A DNA stretch of 64,000 bases from NCBI GenBank assembly GCA_954871525.1, contig OX940867.1:14175343-14239342 (forward strand), read 5' to 3'. Source of the DNA: Parietaria judaica. Taxonomy: Eukaryota; Streptophyta; Magnoliopsida; Rosales; Urticaceae. Shown here in pieces: positions 47,474 through 59,355 of the stretch (within the stretch, counting starts at the first letter, position 1; each line of letters opens with the position of its first letter). The notes under the pieces were generated by a model. It saw only the letters and a program-made list of their open reading frames with translations, did no database searches and had not been told where the DNA came from. The position numbers and the translations under genes were made by a program.

Positions 47474-48841
47474 GGTTTTGTATTTCAACTTTTATAATTT
47501 ATTATATAGTCGTTTTGAAAATATAAATAATTGTATTTTCACAAACCAAAATAAAAATTAATAATGTTCTTCTGAATTTAAATAAAAATATAAAATTAAA
47601 TAAAATTCACAATATTTAAATTAAACTGAATTTTACTTGTTTGATAATAATAAAAATATTTTATTAATAATTCTGTCGAATTTTTTTGTTGAATTTGATA
47701 GAGATACGCCGTTAGGGCATTAAAATTGTATCTCGACATAATTATATGTTTATATCTATATTTATTTTAAACTAAAGTACTACAACTTACAAGAACAATC
47801 ACAATCATGGAAAAAAGAAAAGAAAAAAGAAGAAAAGGAACACAAATGTTGAGAGTTCAACACATTAGCCAATACTAGTATATTATGGAAACAAAGTCGA
47901 TACGATTGGCTTCTGAGCTCTCAGTTTTGTCTCCCAATAATCCATAAATTGTGGAGTTATATATGGAGCATTAAATTAACTCAGAACCATCAACCAATCA
48001 ATGCACAACACATTTTCTTATTTAATTTTCTTATGAATCTTCATATGGTAAGAATTAATTATTGAATTGACAGAGGCTCAAAAATTAACCTGATTGAGGC
48101 AAAGAGAAAAGAAGATGAAAAAAATAGAAGGAAAATTGTTTGTCGGTAAGAAAATAATTATGGGAAAGTTGAAAAAGAGAGATTTTCTTGTCGGTGACAA
48201 CAAACTCTTCCACTTCCATACACGCTAGGAAGGAGACGTAGTTTTCATATACAAAACGCAATTATTTTTTGCTTAGTTTTCCTCTAATTAAGCTTCAACA
48301 TTAATGTTAAGGTTGTTATTCATTAATTATTTCGTGTCACTTATATTTGTAAGTTTTATTTATAGGTAAAAATATTATACTATATATTTTTTTGTGATAG
48401 AGCTTATATAATGAAAAATAATTTTTTTTTTAAAAAAGTTTGTTTAATTCGAAAATATAGTAATTTTTTCTATGTGACGTGGCACAACACTTCACCGTCA
48501 CCGTCCATGTCACGTGGCTTAAACAAAAAGTAATATTAGGTATTTTCTCTAGCAAAGAAGAACTTTGATATTTAAGTGCTACTAAATGAATATGATATAT
48601 ATTTTTATTGCAAATATACCTTGATATATTATTTTCTCAATCACTTTCTAATTTGCCCTCTTATGCTTATTTTGCTGCAATTTTCTTTTTTGTGTTTTGA
48701 TTTATTTCAGAAAACTAATTTTTTATTAGTATATATTAAACATATAATTATTATGATGGAAAATTGGGTAACAGTAAGGGGGAGTGCACATTTTAATTAT
48801 TATTATTGAGTTTGATATTATTAGCGATTTTTCCAAAATTA
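45810..48841. other. Intergenic DNA downstream of GATL
   Basis: AT-rich with microsatellites (46377-46391, 46580-46612, 47441-47468). No coding sequence, LTR or inverted-repeat element was recognised. The first 300 bp presumably holds the GATL 3' untranslated region. Confidence 0.4.
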
Positions 48842-49295
48842 GGGTTAATGACGGCGAAAATATTTAAAGTTTAGTCAGAGAACCCCTCACGTACTCAAAG
48901 TCTAAAAGTGGTGGCAAGAGTACCCAAAGTCATATTTAGGGTGTTGACCATTCCATCCTCGTAAAGCAGTTAACTTACCCGTTAACTCCATGTGGAAAAA
49001 AGTGGGTTGTTGACATTGTAATTTTTTTCCACGTGGACGAGCCCACATCAGTCTCGTTTACAAGAAAACAATAAATTAAACCCTTGATTGGGCTTGTCCA
49101 CATGGCACAAAATTATTATGTCAACAACCTACGTTTTTCACGTGGCCAGAGTTAACGGGTAAATTAACTGCGTTACGGGAATGGAGTGGTCCACGCCCCA
49201 AATGCAACTTTGAGTACTTTTACCATCACTTTTAGATTTTGGGTACACAAGGGGTTCTTTGACCAAACGCTGTGTATTTTCGCCGTCATTAACCC
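48842..49295. mobile_element. Mutator-like MITE, family A copy 2 (454 bp)
   Basis: The ends GGGTTAATGACGGCGAAAATA and CGCCGTCATTAACCC are shared with 31043-31488. The flanks CCAAAATTA and TTAAAATTA agree at 7 of 9 bases. Arms of about 130 bp are inverted; the centre carries TCCACGTGG-like palindromes. There is no coding sequence. Confidence 0.85.
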
Positions 49296-50556
49296 TTAAA
49301 ATTATAATAAAAATACCTTTAGTAACAAATCGAACATAAATGGTGAAAAGACAACAAATTAAGAGAAGTGAGTGTTTTTAAGGAAAAGAACCACATCAAT
49401 TACTTTTTTAGGGTTAACTACGATATAAGTACCCGATATTTTAATTTTGTTGGAGGAACAAACATAATATTTTTATTGATCAACGTTTCCAAACTCAACT
49501 ATTTCGTTGTCCAAAATTCCGTAAATGAGTTAAGAGCGAGATGCTTGTGTTTTCAAGTCCCCGACGCGCGTCAACACCATAATTTTCTAAGTTTTATTCG
49601 AAAGAAAGAAAAGCTTAGAAAGTTCAAATTTAGTCACATGGACAAAATTTTATAATTAGAGAGAACCAAAAAATATTGGCGTGATGAATTAATTTCATTA
49701 GCATAGGTCTAAATCTCGTATTTCCTTGAAGCCACATATTTCTATTATTTTAGATTTAGTTCTCAATTTTTTAAACTAATTTACTGATAGTATTTTTTTA
49801 GGAAAATGTACTAATAGTATTGATATGAATATGACAAAACTCCCACTTTCATTTTTAATCTATGATGTTAAGAAGTATCAAGTTGTACCTTAAAAGCAAA
49901 AGGAAGTCTCTCTTTCTTTTCTATGTGATCAAATCATGAGTTTTGTGCATTAATCTTGGTTTTCTCATCTATATAAAAAATAAAAATAAAAATCGATTAG
50001 AAATTAATTATGAGGCCTATATACTAAATTGTTAACTTTACTGGTCATTTACATTAGAGACATAACTAATAACCTATTTTGAAAATAGACTAGAATATTA
50101 GATCATCGCAGTTTCTAAATACTCCTAGGAGAAATAATAGGCCCTTTAAATGATTGATTTAATTAATATATATACAGAGACAATCCATTTACTCTCCTTT
50201 GCGATATCTCTGGCGGTTTTGGAGATCCATGAGAGAGATACTTTTTGGTCAACTTTCTTGGATTTAATTATAAATATAGTTTTTGGAGATTTGTACTACA
50301 CTTATAATATTCATCAAAACCTTAAACTTAGATTCGTTTTGGTCAACTTATCATTCATATTTCTTGTATCAGAAGCATGAGATCTAATGTGGGCAAAGTG
50401 ATATATTGTATTTATGGTTTAGATTTTATCATATATTTTTATTATTTTTACATGTTTAAATTTTAAGGAAGGTCGCTTTGAATACTATGACTACTACACT
50501 AATATAAAATTTACGTCCCAACTAGTAAAAAGACGCAAATTATAAATATTGTATAT
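49296..50556. other. Intergenic DNA, nothing firm
   Basis: Near 49409, AGGGTTAACTACGATATAAGTACCC resembles one end of a Mutator-like MITE, but no partner was found. The last five bases (50552-50556, TATAT) are the left target-site copy of the copia element. Confidence 0.4.
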
Positions 50557-51098
50557 TGTTGGATCCCAATTCACGGATCTGCAAAGAACACGAATAACAC
50601 CAAAGAAATTGAACAGAAAAAAGGACACAAACTTTTGGGAGAAGAAATTCTCTTGATTAATAATCGAAGGCAATACAAGAAGATAAACTCAAAATTATAA
50701 TGGACTCTACAACTTTACAAAGTGTACATGCTAGGTATATTTATAGCCTCACATAGGCGAAACCCTAGCTAACCAAATCGCACAAAATCAGGAAACTACC
50801 CTAAACAATCTCGCTGAATCTTTGACTTGATTTGCTTGCTCCTCAATCTACGCATCTTCCTTTCTGGGTAGAGTTTCCCTTTCCTGCCCGGACAGCTTCT
50901 CTGTCCCCGAGCTGGCCTGCTCGTCTGCCTCTGGCCGGGCTTGCCTTCTATCCGGATGTTCTGCTCGTGTTCACCCGAGCTGGGCTGAACAGCTGTCCGT
51001 CTTCTGTTCTGGTCGGTACCCGGGCTGACTCCTCGCAAGTGTTTCTGCCCGTCCTGGGTTCTGGTCATCATCCGGACTAAGTCAAGCTTAAGCTCACA
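50557..51098 (-). repeat. 3' LTR of the young copia element
   Basis: The plus strand runs TGTTGGATCC to GCTCACA. It is identical to 55423-55964 except for 7 substitutions. It contains many CTGCTCGG/CCCGAGC words. The pol frame runs into this LTR from the coding side, to a stop at 50796. Confidence 0.97.
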
Positions 51099-53837
51099 TT
51101 CTCCCCCGTAAGCTTGACTTGCTACACTCTTTACTCCGAGCAACTCTCTCATCTCCGCGAACTTCACTCTCGCCAAAGCCTTGGTGAGGATGTCTGCTCG
51201 CTGCTCCCTTGTGTTGATGAACTCTACGATGATTTGTCGCTTCTCCACACACTCACGAATATAATGGTACTTCGTGTCAATGTGTTTGCTTCGTCCGTGA
51301 AACACTGGATTCTTCATCAACGCGATTGCAGACTTGTTGTCCACGTAGAGAGTTGGTGTTTTCTGCTCGGAACCCGTCATCTCACTGAGTAGCCCTTTCA
51401 ACCACATAGCCTGACATGCTGCTGCGGTTGCCGCCATGAACTCCGCTTCACACGAGGATAAAGCTACTGTCTGCTGCTTCTGGGACTGCCAGGTGATTAG
51501 ATTCCCGTTGAGATAAAATGCCATCCCTCCGGTACTCTTTCTATCGTCAATGTCACAAGCCAAATCACTGTCCGTAAAGCCAACTAGTACTTCTGCTCCA
51601 CTTCCTCGGTTGTACTGGATCCCGTAGTCCGTCGTGCCCTTCACGTAACGCAAGATGTGCTTCACCGCCTGCTGGTGTGCACTCGTGGGCTTCTCCATGT
51701 ATCGACTGACTATCCCGACTGCGTGTGAAATGTCTGGTCGGGTGTGGGTGAGGTACCTTAGGCACCCGATCACGCGTCTGTACTCCGTGGGATCCACTCT
51801 TCTCCCTTCAGCATCCTTCCCGAGCTGCAGCTTCGCCTCCATAGGGTACTTGCTCGAGTTACAGTCCGCCATCTCGAACTGTTTAAGGATCTTCTTCGCG
51901 TAGGCCGACTGCTTCAGCGTAATGCAGTCCTTCTTCTGTTCCACCTCGAGACCAAGGTAGTACGAAAGTAATCCGAGGTCACTCATCTCGAATTCGGCCA
52001 TCATCTGCTTCTTGAACCCTTCTACGCCTCCTGCGCTGGATCCAGTGACAATCAGGTCGTCCACATACACTCCGACGATCAGAGTTTCCTGCCCGATACT
52101 CCTGGTGTAGACTGCCTGCTCGCTCAGACACTTTGTGAATCCAAGATTCTTCAAGCTCTTATCAAGGCGGATGTTCCACCCTCTTGGCGCTTGTCTCAAC
52201 CCGTACAGGGCCTTGGATAACTTGTACACCTTCTGCTCCTTGCCCGTGACGCCGAACCCCTCTGGTTGCTTGACGTACACTTCTTCTTCGAGATCACCGT
52301 TTAGGAATGCTGATTTGACATCCAGATGGTGAATTTCCCAACCTCGATGAGCTGCTATGGCTAGGATGAGTCTGATCGTATCCAGTCTGGCTACTGGAGC
52401 AAAGACTTCCTCAAAGTCTATGCCTTTCCTCTGCACGTAGCCTTTAGCTACCAGCCTTGCCTTGTGCTTAAGGACATTCCCCTCAGTGTCCTTCTTCAGC
52501 TTATACACCCACTTCAGGCCGATGGGATTATGACCTTTGGGCAGGTCGGTAAGCTCCCATGTCCTGTTCTTCTCAATGGACTCCATCTCCTTCTTCATTG
52601 CTTCCTGCCACTCCTGCTCGGCTGCTGCCTCCTGGTAATTGGCTGGTTCTTCTGCACACAACAAAGAAAGTTCCTCCAGGCTCATCTCCACTTCTTGAGT
52701 CTGATCGTAAACGTCTGCTAGAGGACGGAATCCTCTTGGGCCGTCTTTTATGGAGGAGTCTCCTGAACTGGACGGGCTGGTCCTGCTCGGACTTGGTGTC
52801 CTGGGTGTATCCGGGCTATTCTCTCCCGGGCTGGGTTCTCTCGTCTCTGGCAAGATTGTTTTCGAGCTGGGTGTTCCGGGCTGCTCCTGCTCGGCAACAT
52901 CCTGGTCGTCTTCGACAATGAACTCCACTGAGTTCTGCTCGGGTTCTCCATTCTCGTCGCGCCAATCCCACTTCATCTCCTCTTCGAACACAGCATCTCT
53001 GCTCACTTGGAGTCTGCCGCGTCGTGGATCGTAGAGTCTGTGTGCCTTGCTTCCTTCTTCAACGCCAAGGTACACCATCTTCTGACTCCGGTCGTCCAGC
53101 TTCTTGAGATGTGGTCCCGCAATCTTCACGTGTGCGGTGCATCCGAACACTTTCAAATGTTCTAAGTGGGGTTTCTTCCCTTTCCACGCCTGGTAGGGTG
53201 TACGCTCTCCTAGCGCTTTGGTAGGCAAACGATTAAGCAGGTAGACGGCATGCCTTACTGCTTCTGCCCAAAAACGGGCTGGAACTTGCATGCTCTTGAG
53301 CAAGCTTCTTGCTGTGTTCATCACAGTTCGGTTTCGTCTTTCCACTACGCCATTCTGCTGGGGCGTGTGGGGTGCGGACAGGTGTCGTTGAATTCCTTCC
53401 TGGTCGCAGAACTCTCCGAACTGCTGGGAGGTGAATTTTCCTCCTCGGTCTGTACGCAAGACCTTTAACCTGTGCACCGAGCCATTCTCCACGATCTTCT
53501 TGAACTTCTTGAAGACCTCAAAGGCTCCTCTTTTCTCCTTAAGCATATAAACCCACATCCAGCGACTGTAATCATCAACAAGTAAAAGAAAGTACTTGTT
53601 ACCTGCCAAAGTTGCTGGGGTGACTGGACCACATAGGTCTGCATGCACCAACTGTAAGGGTCTCTCTGCTCGGAATTTTGCCTTGATCGGAAATGGTATC
53701 CTCGCCTGCTTCGCGATCATGTAGCACTCACATAGCTGGTCGGGGTGTTCTATCTTGGGAACCCCGAAGGCCATCTTCTTCTCGCCCATCATCTTGAGCG
53801 CGTGAAAATTCACGTGTCCGAGCCGTGCGTGCCATAG
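50796..53837 (-). pseudogene. Young copia pol: integrase, RT, RNase H (separated from gag by one TGA)
   Basis: The frame is open from just after the TGA at 53838-53840. Positions count from the first Met at 53813. The integrase zinc region starts with LWHARLGH upstream and then reads CECY at 28-31, where C-x2-C is usual. Integrase D59, D122 and E158 (35 residues between the last two) are present: [25 protein letters not shown] has [19 protein letters not shown] (D498) and VYVDD (583-586). RNase H shows GFTDSD (D748), SSCEAE (E789), YVDNKSA (D825) and RADILTK (D874). The last 100 or so residues are encoded by the 3' LTR. Apart from the upstream stop and the altered Cys spacing it looks intact. 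Confidence 0.95.
51099..51109 (-). other. Polypurine tract of the young copia element
   Basis: The minus strand reads ACGGGGGAGAA directly before the 3' LTR, the usual primer for plus-strand DNA synthesis. Confidence 0.85.
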
Positions 53838-55394
53838 TCAAGCCGGGTCTGCCATCGATGCCATAAGACAGACAGGCTGGCATGTCTTCAGGAGAATCTT
53901 GTAGAGTCTGTTGGGTGTTCGCTCCACCTTCATCAACAGCTCTCCTTCCTTGGTCCACATCTTCAGGTAGGACCCTTGCAGCAACACTGTGTTCCCGATC
54001 TCAGTCATCTGTCCTAGACTGATGATATTGCTTTTCAACTTCGGGATGAAATACACCTGGGTCATCAGACGCTGGTCGCCATTCTTGCACTCGAACAGGA
54101 TCGACCCTCTGCCTCTGATCTCTACGACTGATCCGTCGCCGAATTTCACGCTGCCCGTGATCTTCTCATCGAGCTCTTCAAACTTAGCTCGGTCCCCAGT
54201 CATGTGGTTGCTTGCGCCGTTGTCAAGGTACCATACGTCGGTACTGACTCTTTTCTCGTCATGTGTGAGGAGGTTTGCAAAAACCTTGTCCTCGATGAGG
54301 AAGACCTGCTCGCTGGTCTCCTCCGGGTATCTCTGCTCGGCCTCTGGGCTGATCGGCATACTGATCAGTTTTGCCCGGGCCTTAGCTACGCCTTCGCCAA
54401 TCTGCTCGTCCAGGTGCATTTCCTGCTCGGCAAACAACAATGCCGGCTGGTCGTCTGGGAATCTTGCTAGATTCGCCTCTTCGCCCTGGTTCCTGCTCCG
54501 GCACTCAGATGCAAAGTGCCCAAGCTTCTGACAATTGTAGCACTTCACTGTGCTCTTGTCTCTCCTGGTCGTGCCTTCCTGACGGGTAGATCCACCGCCG
54601 CGACCACGCATGTCCCGACCTCGACCTCGTCCACGACCCTGTCCGCGTCCTCGGACTTCTCCACCGAAGTTGTTCCGACCTGAGGATCTTGTAGAAAACT
54701 CGACTCCCCCGGTTTTCCGCTGTCTGGCCGTCCACTCTTCATGCGTGAGCAGGAGGTTCTTCTCCTCGTCTTTGTCACCGTAACCCCGAAGTCTCTCTTC
54801 GTGGGCCTTGAGACGACCAACAACCTCCTCGACCGACATGGTCTTGAGATCGCCGAACTGCTCGATCGACGTCACGATCTGCATGTACCTGTGAGGCACT
54901 GCTCGGAGAAATTTCTTGACGACGGTGGTCTCCTCCACCTTGTCTCCCAGCGAGCGTATGCCGGTCACAATGGACGTGAGCCGCATAGCGAAATCATCAA
55001 TTGATTCGCTCTCCCTCATCCTCATGACCTCGAACTCACTCTTCAAGGTCTGGACCTTTGCCTCCTTGACGCGATCTGCGCCCATGTGCATGGTCTGAAG
55101 AGTTTTCCATGCTTCCTTTGCGGAATCTTTCTCGGCAAGCATGAGAAGAACATCTTCCGGAACTGCATGGTAGATAGCGGCTAGAGCCATTCTTTCCTTG
55201 CGCCCTTCGACACCGCCGTTCTCTACGGCCTCCCATACTCCCTGCGCCTGCAGATTCACCCTCATCTTCAACGCCCACACGGCGTAATTGCTCTTCGTGA
55301 GCATGGGGTAATGGAGTGTAACTGAGCCTTCTCTGGAGTCTGGTTTCTGCGCAACCAAACCTCCTTCCATCGGTGACTCTGATGATGAGGACAT
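53838..55394 (-). CDS. Young copia gag-protease polyprotein
   Basis: The first ATG is at 55394 (MSSSSESPMEGG), 15 bp inside the primer site; this gives 518 residues before the TGA at 53838-53840. LTKSNYAVWALKMR (32-45) and KEAWKTLQTMHMG are typical of the UBN2 gag domain. An Arg/Gly-rich stretch (RGRGQGRGRGRGRDMRGRGG, about 248-267) precedes the zinc knuckle CYNCQKLGHFASEC (285-298). The aspartic protease motif WYLDNGASNHMTG has its Asp at 391. The protein would form the particle shell and cleave the polyprotein. In relatives the chain continues without a stop into WLWHRRLGH, so the TGA probably replaced TGG (Trp). Confidence 0.93.
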   Translation of the reverse strand: MSSSSESPMEGGLVAQKPDSREGSVTLHYPMLTKSNYAVWALKMRVNLQAQGVWEAVENGGVEGRKERMALAAIYHAVPEDVLLMLAEKDSAKEAWKTLQTMHMGADRVKEAKVQTLKSEFEVMRMRESESIDDFAMRLTSIVTGIRSLGDKVEETTVVKKFLRAVPHRYMQIVTSIEQFGDLKTMSVEEVVGRLKAHEERLRGYGDKDEEKNLLLTHEEWTARQRKTGGVEFSTRSSGRNNFGGEVRGRGQGRGRGRGRDMRGRGGGSTRQEGTTRRDKSTVKCYNCQKLGHFASECRSRNQGEEANLARFPDDQPALLFAEQEMHLDEQIGEGVAKARAKLISMPISPEAEQRYPEETSEQVFLIEDKVFANLLTHDEKRVSTDVWYLDNGASNHMTGDRAKFEELDEKITGSVKFGDGSVVEIRGRGSILFECKNGDQRLMTQVYFIPKLKSNIISLGQMTEIGNTVLLQGSYLKMWTKEGELLMKVERTPNRLYKILLKTCQPVCLMASMADPA

Positions 55395-55408
55395 GTTCTT
55401 CGATTGAA

Positions 55409-55420
55409 GCTCTGATACCA
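55409..55420 (-). other. Primer-binding site (tRNA-iMet type) of the young copia element
   Basis: The minus strand reads TGGTATCAGAGC, two bases from the 5' LTR. Confidence 0.95.
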
Positions 55421-55422
55421 CT

Positions 55423-55964
55423 TGTTGGATCCCAATTCACGGATCTGCAAAGAACACGAATAACACCAAAGAAATCGAACAGAAAAAAGGACACAAAATT
55501 TTGGGAGAAGAATTTCTCTTGATTAATAATCGAAGGCAATACAAGAAGATAAAGTCAAAATTATAATGGACTCTACAACTTTACAAAGTGTACATGCTAG
55601 GTATATTTATAGCCTCACATAGGCGAAACCCTAGCTAACCAAATCGCACAAAATCAGGAAACTACCCTAAACAATCTCGCTGAATCTTTGACTTGATTTG
55701 CTTGCTCCTCAATCTACGCATCTTCCTTTCTGGGTAGAGTTTCCCTTTCCTGCCCGGACAGCTTCTCTGTCCCCGAGCTGGCCTGCTCATCTGCCTCTGG
55801 CCGGGCTTGCCTTCTATCTGGATGTTCTGCTCGTGTTCACCCGAGCTGGGCTGAACAGCTGTCCGTCTTCTGTTCTGGTCGGTACCCGGGCTGACTCCTC
55901 GCAAGTGTTTCTGCCCGTCCTGGGTTCTGGTCGTCATCCGGACTAAGTCAAGCTTAAGCTCACA
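55423..55964 (-). repeat. 5' LTR of the young copia element
   Basis: 542 bp, TGTTGG to CTCACA on the plus strand. Seven substitutions separate it from 50557-51098; five are transitions or C/T-type changes in GC-rich words. Its promoter side faces the minus strand; TATTTATAGCC near 55605 reads as a TATA-like box on the opposite strand only weakly. Confidence 0.95.
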
Positions 55965-57648
55965 TATACATCAATATAAATCTCTTGTATATGCGAAACA
56001 TTTTTCTATTATTTCTTCATTTATAGAGGGAAGTGTTGAATTGAAAATTCCATTCTTAATCTCTTACCACTTCGATTCCGATTGATAGTTTCAGTTTATA
56101 GCTCGATATAAAATATTTTTAGAGGATTAGCAAATGAATTGACACCGTAAAATTATGTTAAAGAGGATTGCGATGACGCCGTTTACAACAATCCCGTGTA
56201 CAACGAGGCTGACTACGGTGAAATTTTCTACGACAACGACGTGTCAACAAGAGTTCTTTCTTTTACTGAGCAAACCGAGGAAGAGGAAGCCGAGTATGAT
56301 AAGGCCTTTAGTCATGAGGAGGCCGAGAATGACGAGAACGAATTCGCGAGTGACACAAGTATATTTTTTGTTGTTCACCAATCGTGTTTAATTGCAACGA
56401 AGAAGGTTGATGTTTTGTAGAGTCCGAGCAACCCCTTACCGAATCAAAATTTCTTGGCTCGGTTTGAGAAAAAGGTGAAAGAAGCCAACTTAATTTTTGT
56501 CTTGATTTCGGGCAAGCTACCCCAGAAAATGTCTATGCATTTTCGCGACGAGACACTCGAGAAGCCACCACGTAAATTTACACAAAAGCGACTCGAAAAG
56601 CCACCCGACTTGACGACCAAACGATCAACCTCAAGAGCCACCCGATTTTCCTTATGACAACACGCCTAAATGAATTCGATAACGAATTTTCTCCACCACG
56701 GGAGAATAATGCCGAGCAAATAAGGCAAGAAATAACCCGGAGCATGGGTTGCATATGGTTTATAACAATCGTCAATTTTGCTATAGATCTTTCATATTCT
56801 TCCAATTAGTTAATTGATTAAGTGTATCTTTTCTTTAAAAAATTATTTTTTTTCTCTTTATTATATATAGTTTTTTGTTTTTGTTTTTAAAAGAAGTCTT
56901 TAAGGAGTGAAGTCGAATCCCAACTAAGAAGGCAACTCGTTCTTCATTCTCTTGGCAGTTGATTTATTAAAAACCACACAAACGTACATATGTGTGTTCG
57001 AGCCAGGGTAAATATGTCAATTTCTTTTTATATATTAAAAACCAAGGTTCTAATGTCGTTTTCCACGCTGTTTCGCTCTGTTTATTTTACGAGCATGCCG
57101 CATGCTGACGGGTATGCCAACTGGCTAGTCCGAAAAAAGGGCATGCCGCATGCCGTGAATACCGTATAAATTCCACGGGCATATCGTATACCGACTGAAA
57201 TTCTGGAAAATAATTTTGATTTTTTAGGCAAGATTTTCAAAATTACTTATTCACCATAAAACATAAATAACTAAAAAAATCACACTAACAATAAGACATA
57301 AATTACTTATTTATAGTTCTATTTATATAAAAATAAGAGCTATACTTGTATCTTATAGAAAATATAAATATGGAGTTACAACGGAAATAAAACATTATAT
57401 TGATAGGTTATATTTGTTCATAGGCATGCCGATACCGAAGGCATGCCACAAGCGTACCGAGCCATGCTGGGTCATTTAATAAAACTATGTTACAAAGTAC
57501 AAACTATAGTATATTTGTTAAGCTAGCTAGTTTCTAGGTTCTGGTGTTTATAGTATCTGATGTGGTTTTTATTTATTGAGCACTATTTTTTTCTTCTTCT
57601 GTTTCTAAAGTCAATCTTTTGTCAACGTACACATCCTTTTTTTATCTA
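55965..57648. other. Intergenic DNA with an acidic coding remnant and a repeat-like tract
   Basis: The frame at 56140-56400 reads YNEADYGEIFYDNDVSTRV followed by a Glu-rich stretch; 56440-56660 has ARFEKKVKEANLIFVLISG. These look like codon-biased remnants, perhaps of a retroelement, but no domain is recognised. At 57050-57475, repeats of GGCATGCCG and GCATGCCGCATGC form a palindromic tract of unknown type. Confidence 0.3.
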
Positions 57649-58203
57649 GGGTTGATCAGACAAAAATTTCAACATTTTCAAAAAATGAACTAGTAAGTTC
57701 CAATTTTTTTTATTTTTTTTACCCGGATAAAGTTCCAATTCTTCGGTTTTGTATCCCTATTGGTACCTCCGTCAAAATTTTCATCCTCCACCGTTACTCA
57801 TGCCACCGTTACAAATTTTTGTCCTTATTTCCGGAGAAAATTAGTCATCAGAAAGTTGGACGATCAAAGACAATAGTGGGATATGTACTTAAATGGGAGC
57901 ACAAAGTCCTTTTCAAGCTCCGAAAACGGCATAATCCATGATTCGGAATTTTCACGGAAGTGAAATGAGAAGACAAAATCAGAGAATTGGAAATTTGTCC
58001 GGGTAAAAAAAAGAATTAGAATATAAAACCAAAATTTTGACGTGGCATGAGTAACGGTGGAAGACGAGAAAATTTTGACGGAGGTATCAATAGGGATACA
58101 AAACCAAAGAATTGGAACTTTATCCAGGCCAAAAAAAAAAAAAAGAATTGGAACCTACTGATCCATTTTTTGAAAGTATTGGAATTTTTACTGAGATTAA
58201 CCC
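57649..58203. mobile_element. Mutator-like MITE with 9-bp target duplication (555 bp)
   Basis: The flanks TTTTATCTA (57640-57648) and TTTTATTTA (58204-58212) agree at 8 of 9. The arms of well over 100 bp are inverted: left GGGTTGATCAG...AAAGTTCCAATTCTTCGGTTTTG, right CAAAACCAAAGAATTGGAACTTT...GAGATTAACCC. There is no coding sequence; the open frame at 58047-58253 lies in the right arm. Confidence 0.88.
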
Positions 58204-58212
58204 TTTTATTTA

Positions 58213-59255
58213 TTGGATTTATCTATTCTTTTCATAGTTTATTTCACTTTTAAAGTCGAATGTCGTTCTCTAGGTTCTGGTTTGTACTAGTAAATGTCAT
58301 TCTCTATGTTCTAATGTTTTGTACTACCTGATGTCGTTTCTGGTAAATGTCGTTGATCAAATATATACTGTCGCATATTAACAAGTAGAGATATTTCTCT
58401 AATGAATTTACAAACTAATTAACCCTTGTGCATCCAGCGGTCTAGCTCTTTGGTTCATTCGCCTCTCAATTGTTAGGGTATTTCATTCCAATTTGCGCAT
58501 GTTTCGAATCATAAGAATAATCTACACTATGAACATTATAATAAATAGAGAAAATAGATACATAAATATATTCTTAAAATTAAAAAGTAGGTGCTAAAGT
58601 ATCTAAAGTTTTAAAATGAGACTTCAGGAGTACCCAATTTTCGCAGTCACTTTTTAAATGTTCAATGACGTGTGTAAGGCTACGATGAAGCCACTTGTAA
58701 GGCTCAGATTCTCTCTAATTTTTTATACTTATAAGTACTCCAACGTCAACAATAATCAGGGGCATATTTCTAAAATTAAAAAGTCGCGGCAGAACTAACC
58801 AAAGTCTATAAAACTCGAGCATCAAAAACCTTAAATGAAGCATAAAAAACAAAAATAAGCCTGCAGAGTGTTAAAATATACATTCACGATTGACACTTCA
58901 CTAGCAGATTAAGATGGAGTAAATGAACACAACACAAGTAACTTAGAATAGTCATACGTATACGATAACATACACACACACACACATATATATATATATA
59001 ATATCATATGTCAAGAATCTTTTAAGATAAAAAAAGAACAGCAAAGAAATCAAACATCAAGAATCAAGATGAAGCCTACATAATCAGACAAATAACACAC
59101 GTTGCAAAATCTTCTAAGCCACAAGTATATGACCCGTGACTTGCCACTGTAACACTGTTGTCCATTGAAATCTTGCAAGGCCACTAATCCTCATGTATAA
59201 ATATATTTTATATATAGCCAATCAATAATATTATTTTGTTCACGGGCATGCCCAG
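58213..59255. other. Intergenic and promoter-side DNA of the DIR1-like gene
   Basis: Contains a CA/TA microsatellite (58973-59000) and no other coding region. The 200 bp before the gene include ATATATTTTATATATAGCC (59202-59219) and TATTTTGTTCACGGGCATGCCC. Confidence 0.4.
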
Positions 59256-59263
59256 CGCTCCAT

Positions 59264-59272
59264 CTATATAAA
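59264..59272 (+). promoter_or_regulatory. TATA box of the DIR1-like gene
   Basis: CTATATAAA lies 84-92 bp before the ATG, inside CTCCATCTATATAAACATG. It is well placed for a start near 59295-59305. Confidence 0.75.
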
Positions 59273-59355
59273 CATGAAGGCACAATCACTACTCACTACA
59301 CAAAGTTATCAACTTTGGCAAAGTAAAATAATTGTTCAAAGAGCCTAAGAAAAAG

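Larger units (their letters stand above)
50557..55964 (-). mobile_element. Young Ty1/copia LTR retrotransposon (5.4 kb)
   Basis: Complete structure: two 542-bp LTRs differing at 7 sites by my count, a tRNA-iMet primer site, a polypurine tract, and gag-protease-integrase-RT-RNase H in one frame on the minus strand. The flanks TATAT and TATAC differ at one base. The only clear lesion is one in-frame TGA between protease and integrase. The domain order integrase before RT defines Ty1/copia. With so few LTR differences the insertion is recent. Confidence 0.97.

Noticed and set aside
50832..51080. Plus-strand frame in the LTR of the young copia element, repeated at 55698-55946
   Set aside because: Antisense to the element and identical only because LTRs are duplicated; no domain.
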